A stretch of DNA of 64,000 bases, from contig CM057169.1 of the NCBI GenBank assembly GCA_029962745.1, positions 20,242,143 to 20,306,142 of the forward strand. The letters are read 5' to 3'. The notes under the pieces were generated by a model, which saw nothing but the letters and a program-made list of their open reading frames with translations, was not told where the DNA came from and searched no databases. Each line of letters begins with the position of its first letter. The stretch's first letter is position 1. This document shows, piece by piece, positions 41,957-54,300 of the stretch. A program made the translations under genes and the position numbers. Origin of the DNA: Echinometra lucunter (taxonomy: Eukaryota; Echinodermata; Echinoidea; Camarodonta; Echinometridae).

Positions 41957-44068
41957 ATGAAATGATCATTACCACAATGACTCTTATGTTGCCAAACGAC
42001 AGCGGGCGTCATTCCTGGACATAGATATTTGCTCGAAGAACGACGGTTGCAGAGTCTGTTGAAAATGTCACGTACGGTCTTAGCGTCGGTGGTTGTGGCA
42101 TCTTGCTGCATCTGTCTGCTGTACATCAAGGCCGCTGAAGCATCTGAAGATGATTCAAATCTCATCGTCGAAACAAGCACGGGAAGGGTTCGGGGTGCAA
42201 GAAAGACCATTCTTGGGAAGGAAGTTCTTTCATACCTGGGTATACCGTATGGAGAACCTCCTACAGGCAATAGGCGTTTTAAGAGGGCCCTCAATAAGAC
42301 TCGTTGGGATGATGTCTTTGACGCATCCCACTATGGGTACGCTTGTTACCAAGTCGTGGACACAACATACCCCGGGTTTCCAGGGGCAGAAATGTGGAAT
42401 CCTAACACGAACATGAGTGAGGACTGTCTGAATTTGAATATTTGGGTACCAGCAGATAGGCGGAACGAATCGTTGCCAGTGATGGTGTGGATATTTGGCG
42501 GGGGGTTCTTCGCGGGTTCTGGAGCGCTTGATGTGTATAACGGGGAGGTTCTGAGCACATATGAAAATGTGATTTTAGTTACGATAAATTATCGAGTGAC
42601 AAACCTGGGCTTCTTAGCTTTAGGTGGCTCGGACAATATCCCAGGAAATGCAGGATTGTTCGATCAGGCTTTAGCCCTGTCTTGGGTCCACGAGAACATT
42701 GCTCATTTTGGAGGTGACCCTTCACAACTCACATTGTTTGGAGAAAGTGCAGGCGCAGTCAGCACCAACTTGCATATGATCTCGCCTATGACTAAAGACC
42801 TCTTCACTCGTGTCATTCTGCAAAGTGGTTCTTCAGTGGCTCCATGGGGTGTGATCACGGCCGAAGAGGCATTACGGAGAGCTTTGCTTCTCGCTGAAGG
42901 CGCTGGATGCTACACACCTCTTGGGGACCAACCCGACGCCGAAGAGATCAAACAAATCATCGACTGCCTCCAAAGGGTTCCGCCCGAAATTCTGATCGAG
43001 AATGAGTTCGTCGTGTACGGCACATATATTTTTCCCTTCGTACCTGTTGTCGATGGCGAGTTCCTCACAGAGACACCGACATCGGCAAAGATGAGAGGCT
43101 CCTTCAAGCAAACCGATGTCCTTCTTGGGACCAACACCAACGAAGGGTCCTTCTTCATGGTCTATGATCTACCGGATTACTATGACAAGGATACAGAGAG
43201 CTTGATCAACAGAACTCAATTCTTGGAACTCATTCCTCATCTACTACCTAACATGAACGAGTTCGGACGAGATGCCATCGCATTTCAGTATACCGACTGG
43301 CTGGATCCAGACAACCCTGTATTGCTGAGAGATGCGACAGAGCATTACGTTGGTGACTACAATATCATCTGCCCGGTACATGATTTCGGAAGGTTTCATG
43401 CAAGCACAGGTAACAAGGTAAGACAGGTTGTCATAATGATTTTTTGTTTGTTATCGTCCGTTGCACATGTAGCGTCGTTTCGCTTTCGTTATTTCCTGTT
43501 GTAATCAATTTGTGAATTGAATTAGCATATAATGTAATCATTCAAAGCTATGTCCCCCAATATAGAATCTACTGAAATGATTATATTCAGCAGTTACCCA
43601 AAGCTTAAATATATCTGTTAGGAGGTTATTCTAACTTTTCTCATTATTACCTTGGCTCTCTATACATATATATAATTCATCAACTTAAAAGTACAAGTCT
43701 GTGCTGTTACTTGTCGATATTGTACAAAGAATCATGTTTCAAATTGGACCAGTGTTATCAAATTCATGAAACTGCATACCTGGACATGGGTGATGCATTA
43801 TCATCATCTGCTGTTATCAAGAGCTTGATTTCGACTTCATCATCCCTAGGACCCATCTTTATCTCTTCCTTCTCTCCCAGGTCTATGCATATCACTTCGA
43901 TCAGCGGGCGGCAAACAATATGTGGGGCGAGTGGATGGGGGTCATGCACGGTGACGAGATTGCTTTTGCCTTCGGCCAGCCACTTCGGCCCGGACTCGGC
44001 TTTTCCGAAGGAGACCGGAGGCTTAGTCGAAAGATGATGACTTTATGGGCGAACTTTGCAAAGACAGG
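41957..44068 (+). CDS. ACHE: Cholinesterase (acetylcholinesterase-like), catalytic exons; C-terminus missing
   Basis: Exon 41957-43417 opens after a CCCTCCAG acceptor; the coding start is ATG 42065 ([15 protein letters not shown]..., a signal peptide) and it ends in phase 0 at GTAAGA. Exon 43881-44068 ends in phase 2 at GTAGGA. Seen: oxyanion loop [10 protein letters not shown]; nucleophile Ser228 in FGESAGA; acid Glu360 in NTNEGSFF; base His474 in VMHGDEI, which completes the Ser-Glu-His triad. Trp111 in AEMWNPN matches the choline-binding Trp of acetylcholinesterases, and [12 protein letters not shown] and QYTDWLDPDNP also fit. Role: secreted or anchored serine hydrolase splitting choline esters. 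The last catalytic segment and the C-terminal peptide are absent before the gap; a matching peptide exon is at 59703-59857 on the other strand. Without splicing, exon 2 would run into an in-frame TAG at once. Other alpha/beta-hydrolase relatives (carboxylesterases) usually lack the Trp. Confidence 0.9.
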
Positions 44069-44418
44069 GTAGGAAAGTAGTTTCAGCTTTCAAATTTCAC
44101 AGTTTCTTTAAGCCATTTCCCTCAGTTCAAAACCAATCAAGCAAGGTACCAATTCTCAGTAGTTAGACAGATGGTTAGAAGCCTTCCTTGGAAAGAAAAT
44201 CCTGGACTTTGGTTTTTTTCCGAGTATGATAACAGATTTAGCTGGAGAATGACGAATTATCTAAAATTTCGCCAAGACAGGGTGCGTTTTGTTATTAAAT
44301 TGTTAAAGATTATTCTTGGAGGTTTCATCAAATGAATTTGTAACATCGATAAATTTTACCCCACAATCAATGCAACATCATTATTAGCTTACATTTTCTA
44401 AGACATGATAAGTTCTGG

Positions 44419-44564
44419 GCCCCGTTTCATAAAACTTATTATCAGTGACAAGTGCCACATTTCTATGACAAATTTGCCCTCAACCAATCAAATGCAATGA
44501 TTTAAGTAGCTTATAAAACAGTCATTGCAACTTGTTATTGATAACAAGTTCTATGAAACGGGGC
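44419..44564. mobile_element. Short MITE with GCCCCGTTTCATAAAACTT ends
   Basis: 146 bp. Left end GCCCCGTTTCATAAAACTTA, right end the inverse (AAGTTCTATGAAACGGGGC), inner TTATCA/TGATAA also inverted. Duplicated at 63109-63254 as part of the larger copy. Confidence 0.8.
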
Positions 44565-46400
44565 TCAGATAATGCACCTGTCCCGCGCGCACACTGCACT
44601 TTAGTTACCTATTAAAGATAGCTGAAGCAGGGCTGTATTATATAAGCGATGGGATTTCTCAATCGCTTTTGTTTGTGGCGGCCCCCCCCCCCCTCCCCCA
44701 CTCCGAGTATGATTAAGGTGTAGCTACGAGCTTACGAGGTCATTATTGTGTCGATGTAACAAGTGTAGCAGAGTAGTTTTTGCAAAGCAATGTTGTGACA
44801 GAAAATGAGAGACTATTATGATTATGAGGATAATGATGAGGTGGTGATGGTGATATTAATGAGAAACACGGAGGGGAAGAAGGGTTTTCTTGTGACGGTC
44901 GTGATCTTTTCAATGGTAACTATAAAATAGGATGTGAAGTTACAAAGAGAAAGGTTTCACATTTTCTCGTCTTTGTAGAACTAGAGTTAGAAAATGATTT
45001 CTGCAAAGTCTCTCACTTTGCCTGTTAACATGTGGTACATAGGCGGCGATCCCGGGGGATAGAGGGGGGGGGGGGGGGGAACGTGTTCCCCCTCGATTTT
45101 TTTTTCTGGAGGGGATCGTCCCCCCTCGATTTTTTCTGGATGGGATCGTCCCCCCCCTCGATTTTTAAAGCTTACAGTTTTTATTTTGCTATTTTGAGTG
45201 AGATGACCAAATATAGACCCACCATTTAAACATCTTACAGGCCTAGAGTGTATTTTGATGGCAAAATAAGGCTTCTTTTACAGCAAGAAGTGCTTATTTT
45301 GGGCTCGCTCGCTCGCAAAATGAAAAAAAAAAAGTATGTGGGTGTGTGCAGGCGGGCGACGGGTGTGTATACTTGTGTGTGAGTATCAAATTTCGTCATA
45401 AAAATTATTTCGATCATCTACCTTCCACTCCTCGAAACAGATTTTCGTCGTTGGCCTTCGGTGTCCGGCTAATTTCAATTTGACAGACGCTATATTTTTT
45501 TTTTCAAACTGTGTCGCAATACCACCAGAAGTATTACGCCGTTGGCTTATATGTCTCCATTTCTCGATGTCGCTACGTACAGAATTTGTTCAAAAAAGAG
45601 GGATGCCAATCATGAGAGAATTGATTTACACGATATGATGTGATGTCTGGAGTATTTTGTCGAAGGGCAATGTACTACGAGTAGAGACTGTGAAAATAAT
45701 TTTATACAATCTTATTCTGCATGCTAATGTTTTAGTGAATAAACACGGGGTAAGCGATTTACTTAATCATCTTGTGATTATTGCTGAGGCTACATTTTAT
45801 GTCTTAGGGGAATAAAGATGGAAAATTATTTTCATATCAGGTGCATTCTGCCTAATTTTCTTACATAATTTTCTTACGTTCGGGTTGATGACTGAGGAAA
45901 ATGTGTTCACACGTTGTCTATTCCCCATGGTTATACCCGAAGCTACGGAATGTGTAGAAGTGGTAAATAGACGGTGAAAACAATGAGTTTCATATATTGA
46001 TCCCATTTTACACGAAGCTGCGCGAGTTCACATAGATTGATAGGGAAACTATAAGATTTACCTGTCTCGTCTGACATCTAACTCATATTGGGCTATTGGC
46101 AAAGGGAAATAAAGATGGGGAAATGAGTTTTATAAGCCTCATTCTCCATGATTCTGCGACAATGTAGATGGATGGTGAAATTGGTTCACTCATTGTCTCC
46201 TTATTCCTGAAGCTGTATTATGTGTAGAATGGAGACATAGACAGTGAAAATGATTTTCATCCTGGTCTCACCAATATAGCACGACGCTGCATATACATGT
46301 AATACGGTTGGGAAGATGGATGGGGAAACTAATTTTCTCATTGTCTCGTTCCCACTAAGAGCTAATTTGATTGACTCGTTTCCATAGCGATCCGAACGGA
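44565..46400. other. Sequence between the cholinesterase exons and the first gap
   Basis: Contains a C-run (44681-44698), an element starting GGCGGCGATCCCGGGGG (45040) with repeated CCCCCTCGATTTTTTCTGG units, and GCTCGCTCGC near 45303. From about 45640 to 46400 there are loose repeats of GATGG(G/A)GAAA...TTTTCA...TTGTCTC. I could not find the missing third catalytic exon of the cholinesterase here with confidence. Confidence 0.55.
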
Positions 46401-46900
46401 NNNNNNNNNNNNNNNNNNNNNNNNNNNNNNNNNNNNNNNNNNNNNNNNNNNNNNNNNNNNNNNNNNNNNNNNNNNNNNNNNNNNNNNNNNNNNNNNNNNN
46501 NNNNNNNNNNNNNNNNNNNNNNNNNNNNNNNNNNNNNNNNNNNNNNNNNNNNNNNNNNNNNNNNNNNNNNNNNNNNNNNNNNNNNNNNNNNNNNNNNNNN
46601 NNNNNNNNNNNNNNNNNNNNNNNNNNNNNNNNNNNNNNNNNNNNNNNNNNNNNNNNNNNNNNNNNNNNNNNNNNNNNNNNNNNNNNNNNNNNNNNNNNNN
46701 NNNNNNNNNNNNNNNNNNNNNNNNNNNNNNNNNNNNNNNNNNNNNNNNNNNNNNNNNNNNNNNNNNNNNNNNNNNNNNNNNNNNNNNNNNNNNNNNNNNN
46801 NNNNNNNNNNNNNNNNNNNNNNNNNNNNNNNNNNNNNNNNNNNNNNNNNNNNNNNNNNNNNNNNNNNNNNNNNNNNNNNNNNNNNNNNNNNNNNNNNNNN
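46401..46900. other. Assembly gap, 500 N
   Basis: Exactly 500 N, the same as the gap at 60075, so a fixed placeholder rather than a measured length. Open frames spanning it are meaningless. Confidence 0.99.
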
Positions 46901-47934
46901 AGGGGGCTGAAACTCCGCTTCTGCATCCGTCCAGCCATGGAGGGGGGGTACGGAGGGTCAAATTGATCCCGCGTTTTATGTACAAAATTTTATAAACCTA
47001 TGGCGCAGACCATTTTTCCGAGTATCAGCGAAAATCAGGCTTGTTTTGCTTGCGCGCAGCGCGTATCACATTTTCATGAATATTTATGAATATGTATTAG
47101 ATTTTTGTGACTTATTAACATAATAACGCATGCGCACTGAATTATTCATTCATTCATTCATTTACCGTACCGTCGCCCAGACTCGTGAGAATTTCCCTAA
47201 TAATTTCCTCTCTCATTCAATCATTTACCCCAATAGCTTACACCCACTTCTATTTATCTGATGCCGATGCTGTCAGTAAGACATGCATTTCTGATTTTGA
47301 CTTTATTTTGTGTTGATCACTTGCAGACTAAATTCAACAAAAGCTGTGTTTACAATATTATTATTTGAGGAATCCACACTCTACAAGCATTGCTTTTTTT
47401 AATAGTGGATCACCTCCATTTCCATAACATAAGAGCTTATAGGCTACTGTATTATTCTTTTGTAGATTAACTTTGTTTCATATTTCAAATTATGTAAACG
47501 TATCCTGTAAACAGTAACATGCATGTCTCCTGGCCCCCTCCACCAAACAGATAAATTCCTCTCGCATATGGCTGCTACAATCATGGGCATCAATGTGGGG
47601 AGGGGGGGGGGGGGGGGGCGGGGCATGGCGCGGTATGCGTCCCTAATATTTTAAGAGTGGGTTGACACAATAGGGTATGTCCCCCACATTCTGGAACAAA
47701 GCACACCTAGTGAAACCAAATTTCCCACCCCCTATACTTAAAGCTGTGAGCTCTTTCTCTTCTCAGCAAAGTTTAACGTTAATTTTTGCTCGTTGACATT
47801 TTGGGGAGGGATCATCATAGACATATAATAAATGTATCCCCCTAAAGAATTTGATCCAAGGATTTTTTTTTCATTTCTGCAAACCCATTAAGGTGTATGC
47901 CCCCAAAGAAAAAAATGCTGAGGAGCATTTTTTT

Positions 47935-48480
47935 TACTCGCTAGTCAGTGAATTTTAGGACAGTACCCCCCCCCCCCGTCCTGTATGCACTGCAATCATA
48001 CCTCAGTTACAAAGTAACTTCATGATTTTGTGCCTGCATTATCGTCAACAATGCTTTTTTTTTCTTTCTTTGCTAGTCCCTGAATTTTTGGACAGCCCCT
48101 TCCCCCCCCCCCACCATATGGCTACAATCACACCTCTGTCACAAAACAACTTCATATGATCTTATGCCTGCATCATGCATCATCTTCAACCTCATCATCA
48201 TCGTCTTTTCTTCTTTCTTTTGCTAGTCAGTGAATTTTTGAACAGAGCCCCCCCCCCCCCCCCCTCATCACACCTCAATTACAAAGCAACTTCATATGAT
48301 CTTTGGCCGGAATCATCATCCTCAACCTCGTCGTCATCATCATCATCAACACTATCTTTCTTTCGCTATTCAGTGATTTTTCAGACAGTGCCCCCCCCCT
48401 CCATATGGCTGCAATCAACCTCAATTACAAACCAACTTCATATGATCTTGTGCCAGCATCATCATCCTCATCATCATCAA
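47935..48480. repeat. Tandem repeat of about 120-150 bp with internal C-runs
   Basis: Four copies of a unit: GCTAGTCAGTGAATTTT(T)G, a run of 8-18 C, CAATCA(C)ACCTCAATTACAAA, CAACTTCATATGATCTT, then a variable ATCATCATC stretch. Copies begin near 47940, 48073, 48223 and 48365. Non-coding. Confidence 0.75.
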
Positions 48481-49235
48481 AAACACTGACAAAAGCAACA
48501 TCAACATCAGATTTCACTCAAGGTTAAGAGAAATTGAAAGACAATAAGAATATAGAGAAGAGAAATTATTTTATTAGCAAAAAAGTGTAACTCTAATTTC
48601 AATGCAGCAAGAGATCAGCAAACATTTCTGGAGGCAGAAAGCTCTTGTGGGAATACTTATAATAGGCCTACTATTTAAACATTCTTGCAGTGTGAATCCA
48701 TATAGCCTATCATGTAATTACATAATAATACAACAATGATAATGATAATAATAAAAATGTAAAAAAGAATAATGATAAGTTTGACAAATTTCTGAAACAA
48801 TTCAGCCAAAAACTTAGATATTTCATATGGTTCCCCACCTACCTGCATAGGTAGTTTTGTAAATTCAGGTAACAGCGTGAAGCAACCCATCCCTAATAAT
48901 TGACTAGACTTGCTCCAGAACTACCCTCCAAACAATCACCCCCCCCCCCCCCTCAGTGTCTACCCCTGGACAATCAACCCAAGCCAATTACAATGCCCAT
49001 CCCATCCCTAACTTGGAAATGTTACTTACTGTAATTGACCTCAGGATTATTTCTGGGGGGGGGGGGGGGACAGTACACTGGAGGTAATTACCCGAGGAAT
49101 AATAGTCCTAGAACTGTTGATTTTGAAGGCACAACTTCTATATATACAAATCTGTGTGCCCTGATTTTTTTTCTTCTTTTTACTAGTTGTTAAAATGGTT
49201 TTGGTCCATGTTTCAATTGAATTCACAGATTTATA

Positions 49236-49456
49236 CATTTTATTAGCCTGTCATGAAATCAGGCTCAAATTTTAATCTAGGTATACATCTTTAGGCAAAA
49301 TGCAAATGAAGTTTCAAAATAAGGGCTTGGGGAAGGGTGCAATTCCTTAGTCTTCAAGCAGCTGGATACTCTACAAGCCTTGTACTTGAACTTCTTAGAC
49401 AACCTGCAAGTAGAAAACAAAAGAAAAGAGAAAAAATTTGTAAAATGCTGCAGAGT

Positions 49457-49493
<37 letters not shown>

Positions 49494-50850
49494 AGAAAGG
49501 CTCCTCTCTAAGTACATGATAAATGACGTGATGAACCTGCCTGAAACTTTATTCTAAGTAGTTCAGTACATTATACTAGGAGGTCTGCACATAAGACTGC
49601 AAGCTTCAGTCTGTGATAATAAAGATATTGGTTGTTGTTATTAGGCTAAGACTCGTTAGTCTTTACTTTGTATGGCTACTCTGTAGTAAAATACGTTGGG
49701 TTTTTTTAAACATCCACGGCACATGGATATTTCTGTCTAGAATTTAGTACTACATAAATGAAAAACTTTAAAAATCTACACTTTTCAAAGCTACAAATCA
49801 TAATGGGCTTACTTCATACCTTGGCAGTAGTAGATTTTTCTAGATCAAGTGGAGTTGACTTGATAACCAAATCTGCCTGTATTGTACCATCTGAAGACTA
49901 CATCAGGTTCAGGTCCCCTTTAAAAATTAAAAAGAGAAAGAGGTTTATATCATGATTATTTAAAAGCATGTGGTGATAACAGGTCTATGAATGATGTCTA
50001 GCCCATACATAGCCAGGCTTGGTCTAATGTGCCAGGCCTAGGTCTACCGTCTACTAGACTAGACCTAGTCCGATGATGGGTGATTTCATGACAAAAAACA
50101 TCAAGTTCAACTAGTCAAAGGAAGGTCCAATATAGGAGTATCATGAATTCAAACCACGGTATAGCTTAACATGAACAATCATGGCTAAAGTTTTACTTAG
50201 AGTCTAGAGTTAGTCCGGATCAATGTTCCCAGCAAGGCCCGGCCCCAGGGGCACAGGGACACTCACTCCAGCCGGCCAGTAACGGCTTAATCAGAATTAA
50301 CATTACGCTTGGGAATATCGTAGCCGTCCGTCTTGCAGTGCACTCAGCCTCGACTCCAGTTTCTAACAGGTCAACATCTACCGCTGATTATCGCTGATTT
50401 AGCTAGCTTCAGTACTTTATCCACCGGAGAAAATTCTACAAACAGTTCTCTACGGAAAAAGTTTAATCTCTTTGAAAAATATCGCCATTACATTATTTTT
50501 CTCTCATGATTTAGAGTTCAATTGTATACAAGAATAGTTTCCTAATTTGGGCTTTGGAGGTGATGTCCCATGCACTTTGTACAGGTAGCCTACGCACTGC
50601 TTGACGGACGATTAACAACTACGATGAAGGTGGTTAACAAAATGTCGCTTTACTTACTTTCAGGTCATCTTATAATCTCATTCCATTCTGAATGCTCCTT
50701 TTAAGAATTTCTGCTTCCTTGGGGTTTACTCTGAATTCTTTTCACAACACGCAGATTTCCTGAAACAAATTTCTTGAGCGGTTTGTGCTGAAATGGTCAA
50801 AAAGTTGCACTCCTCTGCCAGCCGCCATTTATCCGAATTGCTGCCTCAAA
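49236..50850 (-). CDS. Possible small minus-strand gene (unrecognised, tentative exons)
   Basis: Promoter-like cluster on the minus strand: AAAATGGCGGCCGCGGC near 51008 and AAATGGCGGCTGG near 50830 (YY1-like), and TTCCCACAATTCCCTACG near 50865-50880. A candidate exon ends at CTGAAA|GTAAGTAAAG (donor near 50660). A candidate 78-bp coding exon at 49820-49897 reads SSDGTIQADLVIKSTPLDLE then KSTTAK between a GATGTAG acceptor and GTATGA donor, phase 0 both sides. A candidate last exon starts after TTTTCTACTTGCAG at about 49395, stops within three codons, and has AATAAA near 49240. I recognise no protein family. Each piece is weak alone; the shared strand and order raise it slightly. Confidence 0.25.
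49459..49488. repeat. (GA)n microsatellite
   Basis: About 15 GA units. Confidence 0.95.
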
Positions 50851-51399
50851 TCGTAGGGAATTGTGGGAAGGCAAAAATGTTTTATGTATGAGCTTATGCA
50901 TTAAACATGAAGGCAATTACCCAATCATCGAACGGTATTTGAGAGTTTTGTCTCATGAATAATAATTGACCCTCCGAAGTCGTCTTCAATTTGCCGCGGC
51001 CGCCATTTTGGCCCAATGCAAAAGCCTATGGTATGTCAAAGGTCAATTTTTAGTTGCCTCTCTAGCCTTCCTTCGGAAGGCATACTGTGTATGCATCGTA
51101 TCTCTGTGTTTCCCCATGGAGGATTAGCCTGGGGCGCGTGAAGGTTTTGTGGTGAAAATCACGAAAATTTATAAGCTAATGAAACTACTCGCATCTGATT
51201 GGCGGAAAGCAAAAATTAGTCGGTGAAAACAAACGATAATTGTTTCATGACCCCCCCCCCCCCAGGTTCCTCTTCGGAACATGATGGTATTAAAAGTGAC
51301 GTGTGATGTTTTCTAGATCTCGAAGACGATTGCTCAAGGGAAAAAAAAATGGAACTTGCTACAACTTTTCATTTGATCATGTTTTTACTGCTTTTTCAG

Positions 51400-54300
51400 G
51401 GTTCAGGATGAACTGGATGAAAAGCTTGCAATCAGATGTTTATCAGCTTCCAAGACATGGGAAAGTTAGACTACTAATGCTGGTTCGTATTTCATTATGG
51501 TTATTCATTTACAATTACTACATTGCATCGGAACATGTACATATTCGGGGTAATGACCTCCAACACCAGACAAGATTTTACGCAAATTAAAGAACAAAAT
51601 TCGTCATGGCAATACGCACGTTACAAGTAAAAGCAGACCTTCTAATCTCACAGTGACAAATTGTTTTAATCAAAACTGAAACTTGGTTTTATCATGGCGG
51701 GGTGGGGAGAGGGGGGGGGGGGGTGTGCCTCAAGATTATTTTTTAATGTGCCCTACCTCCACACTGTAAACAGAATGTTGCTAATCCTCAGGTCTGCCCG
51801 GGCTGAGGTTGAAGAGTGCACGAAATATCAGAGGGTAATGAGCCTAAAAAATTTTAGGGGGCTGCGATATAAAAAGAAATAAATAAACCAGCTGCTCGAG
51901 AGGAAAAAATAAGAAACTCAAGGAAAAGAAGAATAACAGAATAACGAAGGGTCAAATTGGCTACATAATAGAGAAAATTTGATGCAGTGACAATGGTGAA
52001 GAGATACATAAAATAAATGAAAAAAAAACCTTAGTCGTGCACATTGTGGGGAAGCAACAGCCCCCCCCCCCCGTACACCAGTGCACTTAATGTATCCCGG
52101 CTTTTGGTTTCATTGTTGATCTTAAGCTCATACGTGTTCGAATAATATAATATATACGACGACAGTTTATGATCATCGTTTAAACAAAATAATTGGCACT
52201 TAAACATTCATAAACAATATTTTATTGACAGGTCTTGAAAGAGCGCTGAGGATGTACGCTCCTGCTTCGATCGTGACTCGCGTGATGGAACCGACGTCAA
52301 GGCTAGTTCCGGGCTACTCATTCCTAAGGGCAGTCAGGTCAATGTAAGTTCAACACACTTTTTCAGTAATGATGAACAATCATCATTCAAAAGATTTAGC
52401 ATAATGCTCAGCACGTAATGAATCATTTGAAGTGCGCATGTAGCCTCGATTAGAATTTTCATGCTTTGCCACGCTACCATATAAGGCATTTTAGGGATTA
52501 AGTGAATGTTCCCCTTCCTATTTCTCTTGATTTAGAGCTACGGCAAGGTCTTGCCAAAAGAGAGGCCTGCTGAATCAGATATAGATCAGATATATATATG
52601 TAAAGTCGGGTGACTACAGGCGCGTAGCCGGGGGGGAGGGGGGGCGATGGGGGCGGTCGCCCCCCCCCCCCAACGAAAAAAAAGCAAAGCCAAAAAAAAC
52701 AAGAAAGAAAAAAGAACGAAAAAAAAAAGCGTGAGCGAGAAAAGAAAAAAAGGTAAGAGAATGTAAGAAGGGGGCGGGAGTAAACAAGGAACAGTGAAAA
52801 AGAACGTCGAAGCTTCCGCGCGAACCCTGCACCCTCCCCCCTAGGGAGCGCGCTTTGCGCGCTCAGTAAGTGATTCGCACGCTCGCGTGCTCACTACCGC
52901 CCCCCCCCTAAAAATGAATCCTAGCTACGCCACTGGTGACTTACATGACTCACATGAGCGGATCCATGGGACAGGAGGCCACGGGCCCCCTATTGAGATA
53001 AAACATTACTAGCAAATATATTAGATTTAAAGAGGAGGTACCTCACCCCTCCCTTCGGACTCCTGAGAGGGTCGTTAATAATATTGTGATCACCCTTTTT
53101 GTTAATGCTTGTGACAGAAAATTCAAAAGTTGTCTGGGCACGAAAAGAAATTTTCAAACCCTCCACTCAGGCCATCCCGCAGACGACCCTGAATTAAATC
53201 GATAAAGAACCGCTTCACCATGCAATACAGAATTAGTGCCCCGCTTCTGAAAAGGATCAGCTGGATCGAACTGGCTCATATCCCCTACGTTTTAATCTCA
53301 AAGCTTATAAAAGCGGGAAAGGGATGGGAAGAGAGAAGAAAAAAGAAATTGGCACAGCATCTTTCATCATTATGCGAGTAGCCCAGCGTCGCCCCTCCCT
53401 ACGACTCCGCCCCTTTCATGATAGCTGTTTGCTTTTAAATTATTTTCTGAACACTATTACTGACTTGTAATAACGAAAAAATGGAAGTGATGAGATATCC
53501 TAGCTTATCGCTTTAAAACAAAGATATCGACTTCCTATATATTGCCTGATGTTTCTTGGAAATGCTAATGAAAGTGATAACTAACAATTTAGTAAGCGAC
53601 AGTAGTCACACAAGACGTGCGTAATATATTTCTAGATTAGAGTTATTCGTATTATGATCATCTTTGATGTAATACAGACGTTTGTTTTTATTTCAGTTGA
53701 GCCCCTTTGTTATGGGTCGCATGTCGGAGTATTTTGATGATCCACTTGTCTTCCGTCCAGAACGATTTATTGAAAGGTAAATCTTAAAAACTTGTTTGAA
53801 AAAAAATTGCTTTTTTTCACCAATGTCATACATGTCTAAGGAGCATTGATATATCTGGGATCTCAGAATTTACAAACGAGTTAGCATTCAGGAGAAATAC
53901 TTTAAAAAAAAAAAGAAGAGAGAATAATAATGATGATGGACGGATTAAGACTGCGGGGCTTCTTTCAGTTTCATCAATGCCTTCAACTACTTCATCAGTT
54001 GGCGCTTTATACAAATACCACATAGCCTTGGATTAGGTCGAAATGGGAGCTAGACTGCAGCGTATCTGATTTATCTTTTTTTTATAAATTCAATCCTATG
54101 TCTAAAGATCACTATAATGATTTATCGCCCTCTGTATTTTCGTTTCATCTTCCAGCAAACATTCTGCGTACGCGTATTTTCCTTTCGGCTTGGGTCAACG
54201 GTCTTGCATTGGACAGCAATTCGCTCTGGTAAGGTTACTCGTATTTCATCTTTTCATGGGAAGGAGGGGAATATTCCTTCATCTAGCCTACTATTAATCA

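Noticed and set aside
46201..46985. Long open frames across the gap
   Set aside because: They run through 500 N and carry no information; the same applies to frames across 60075-60574.
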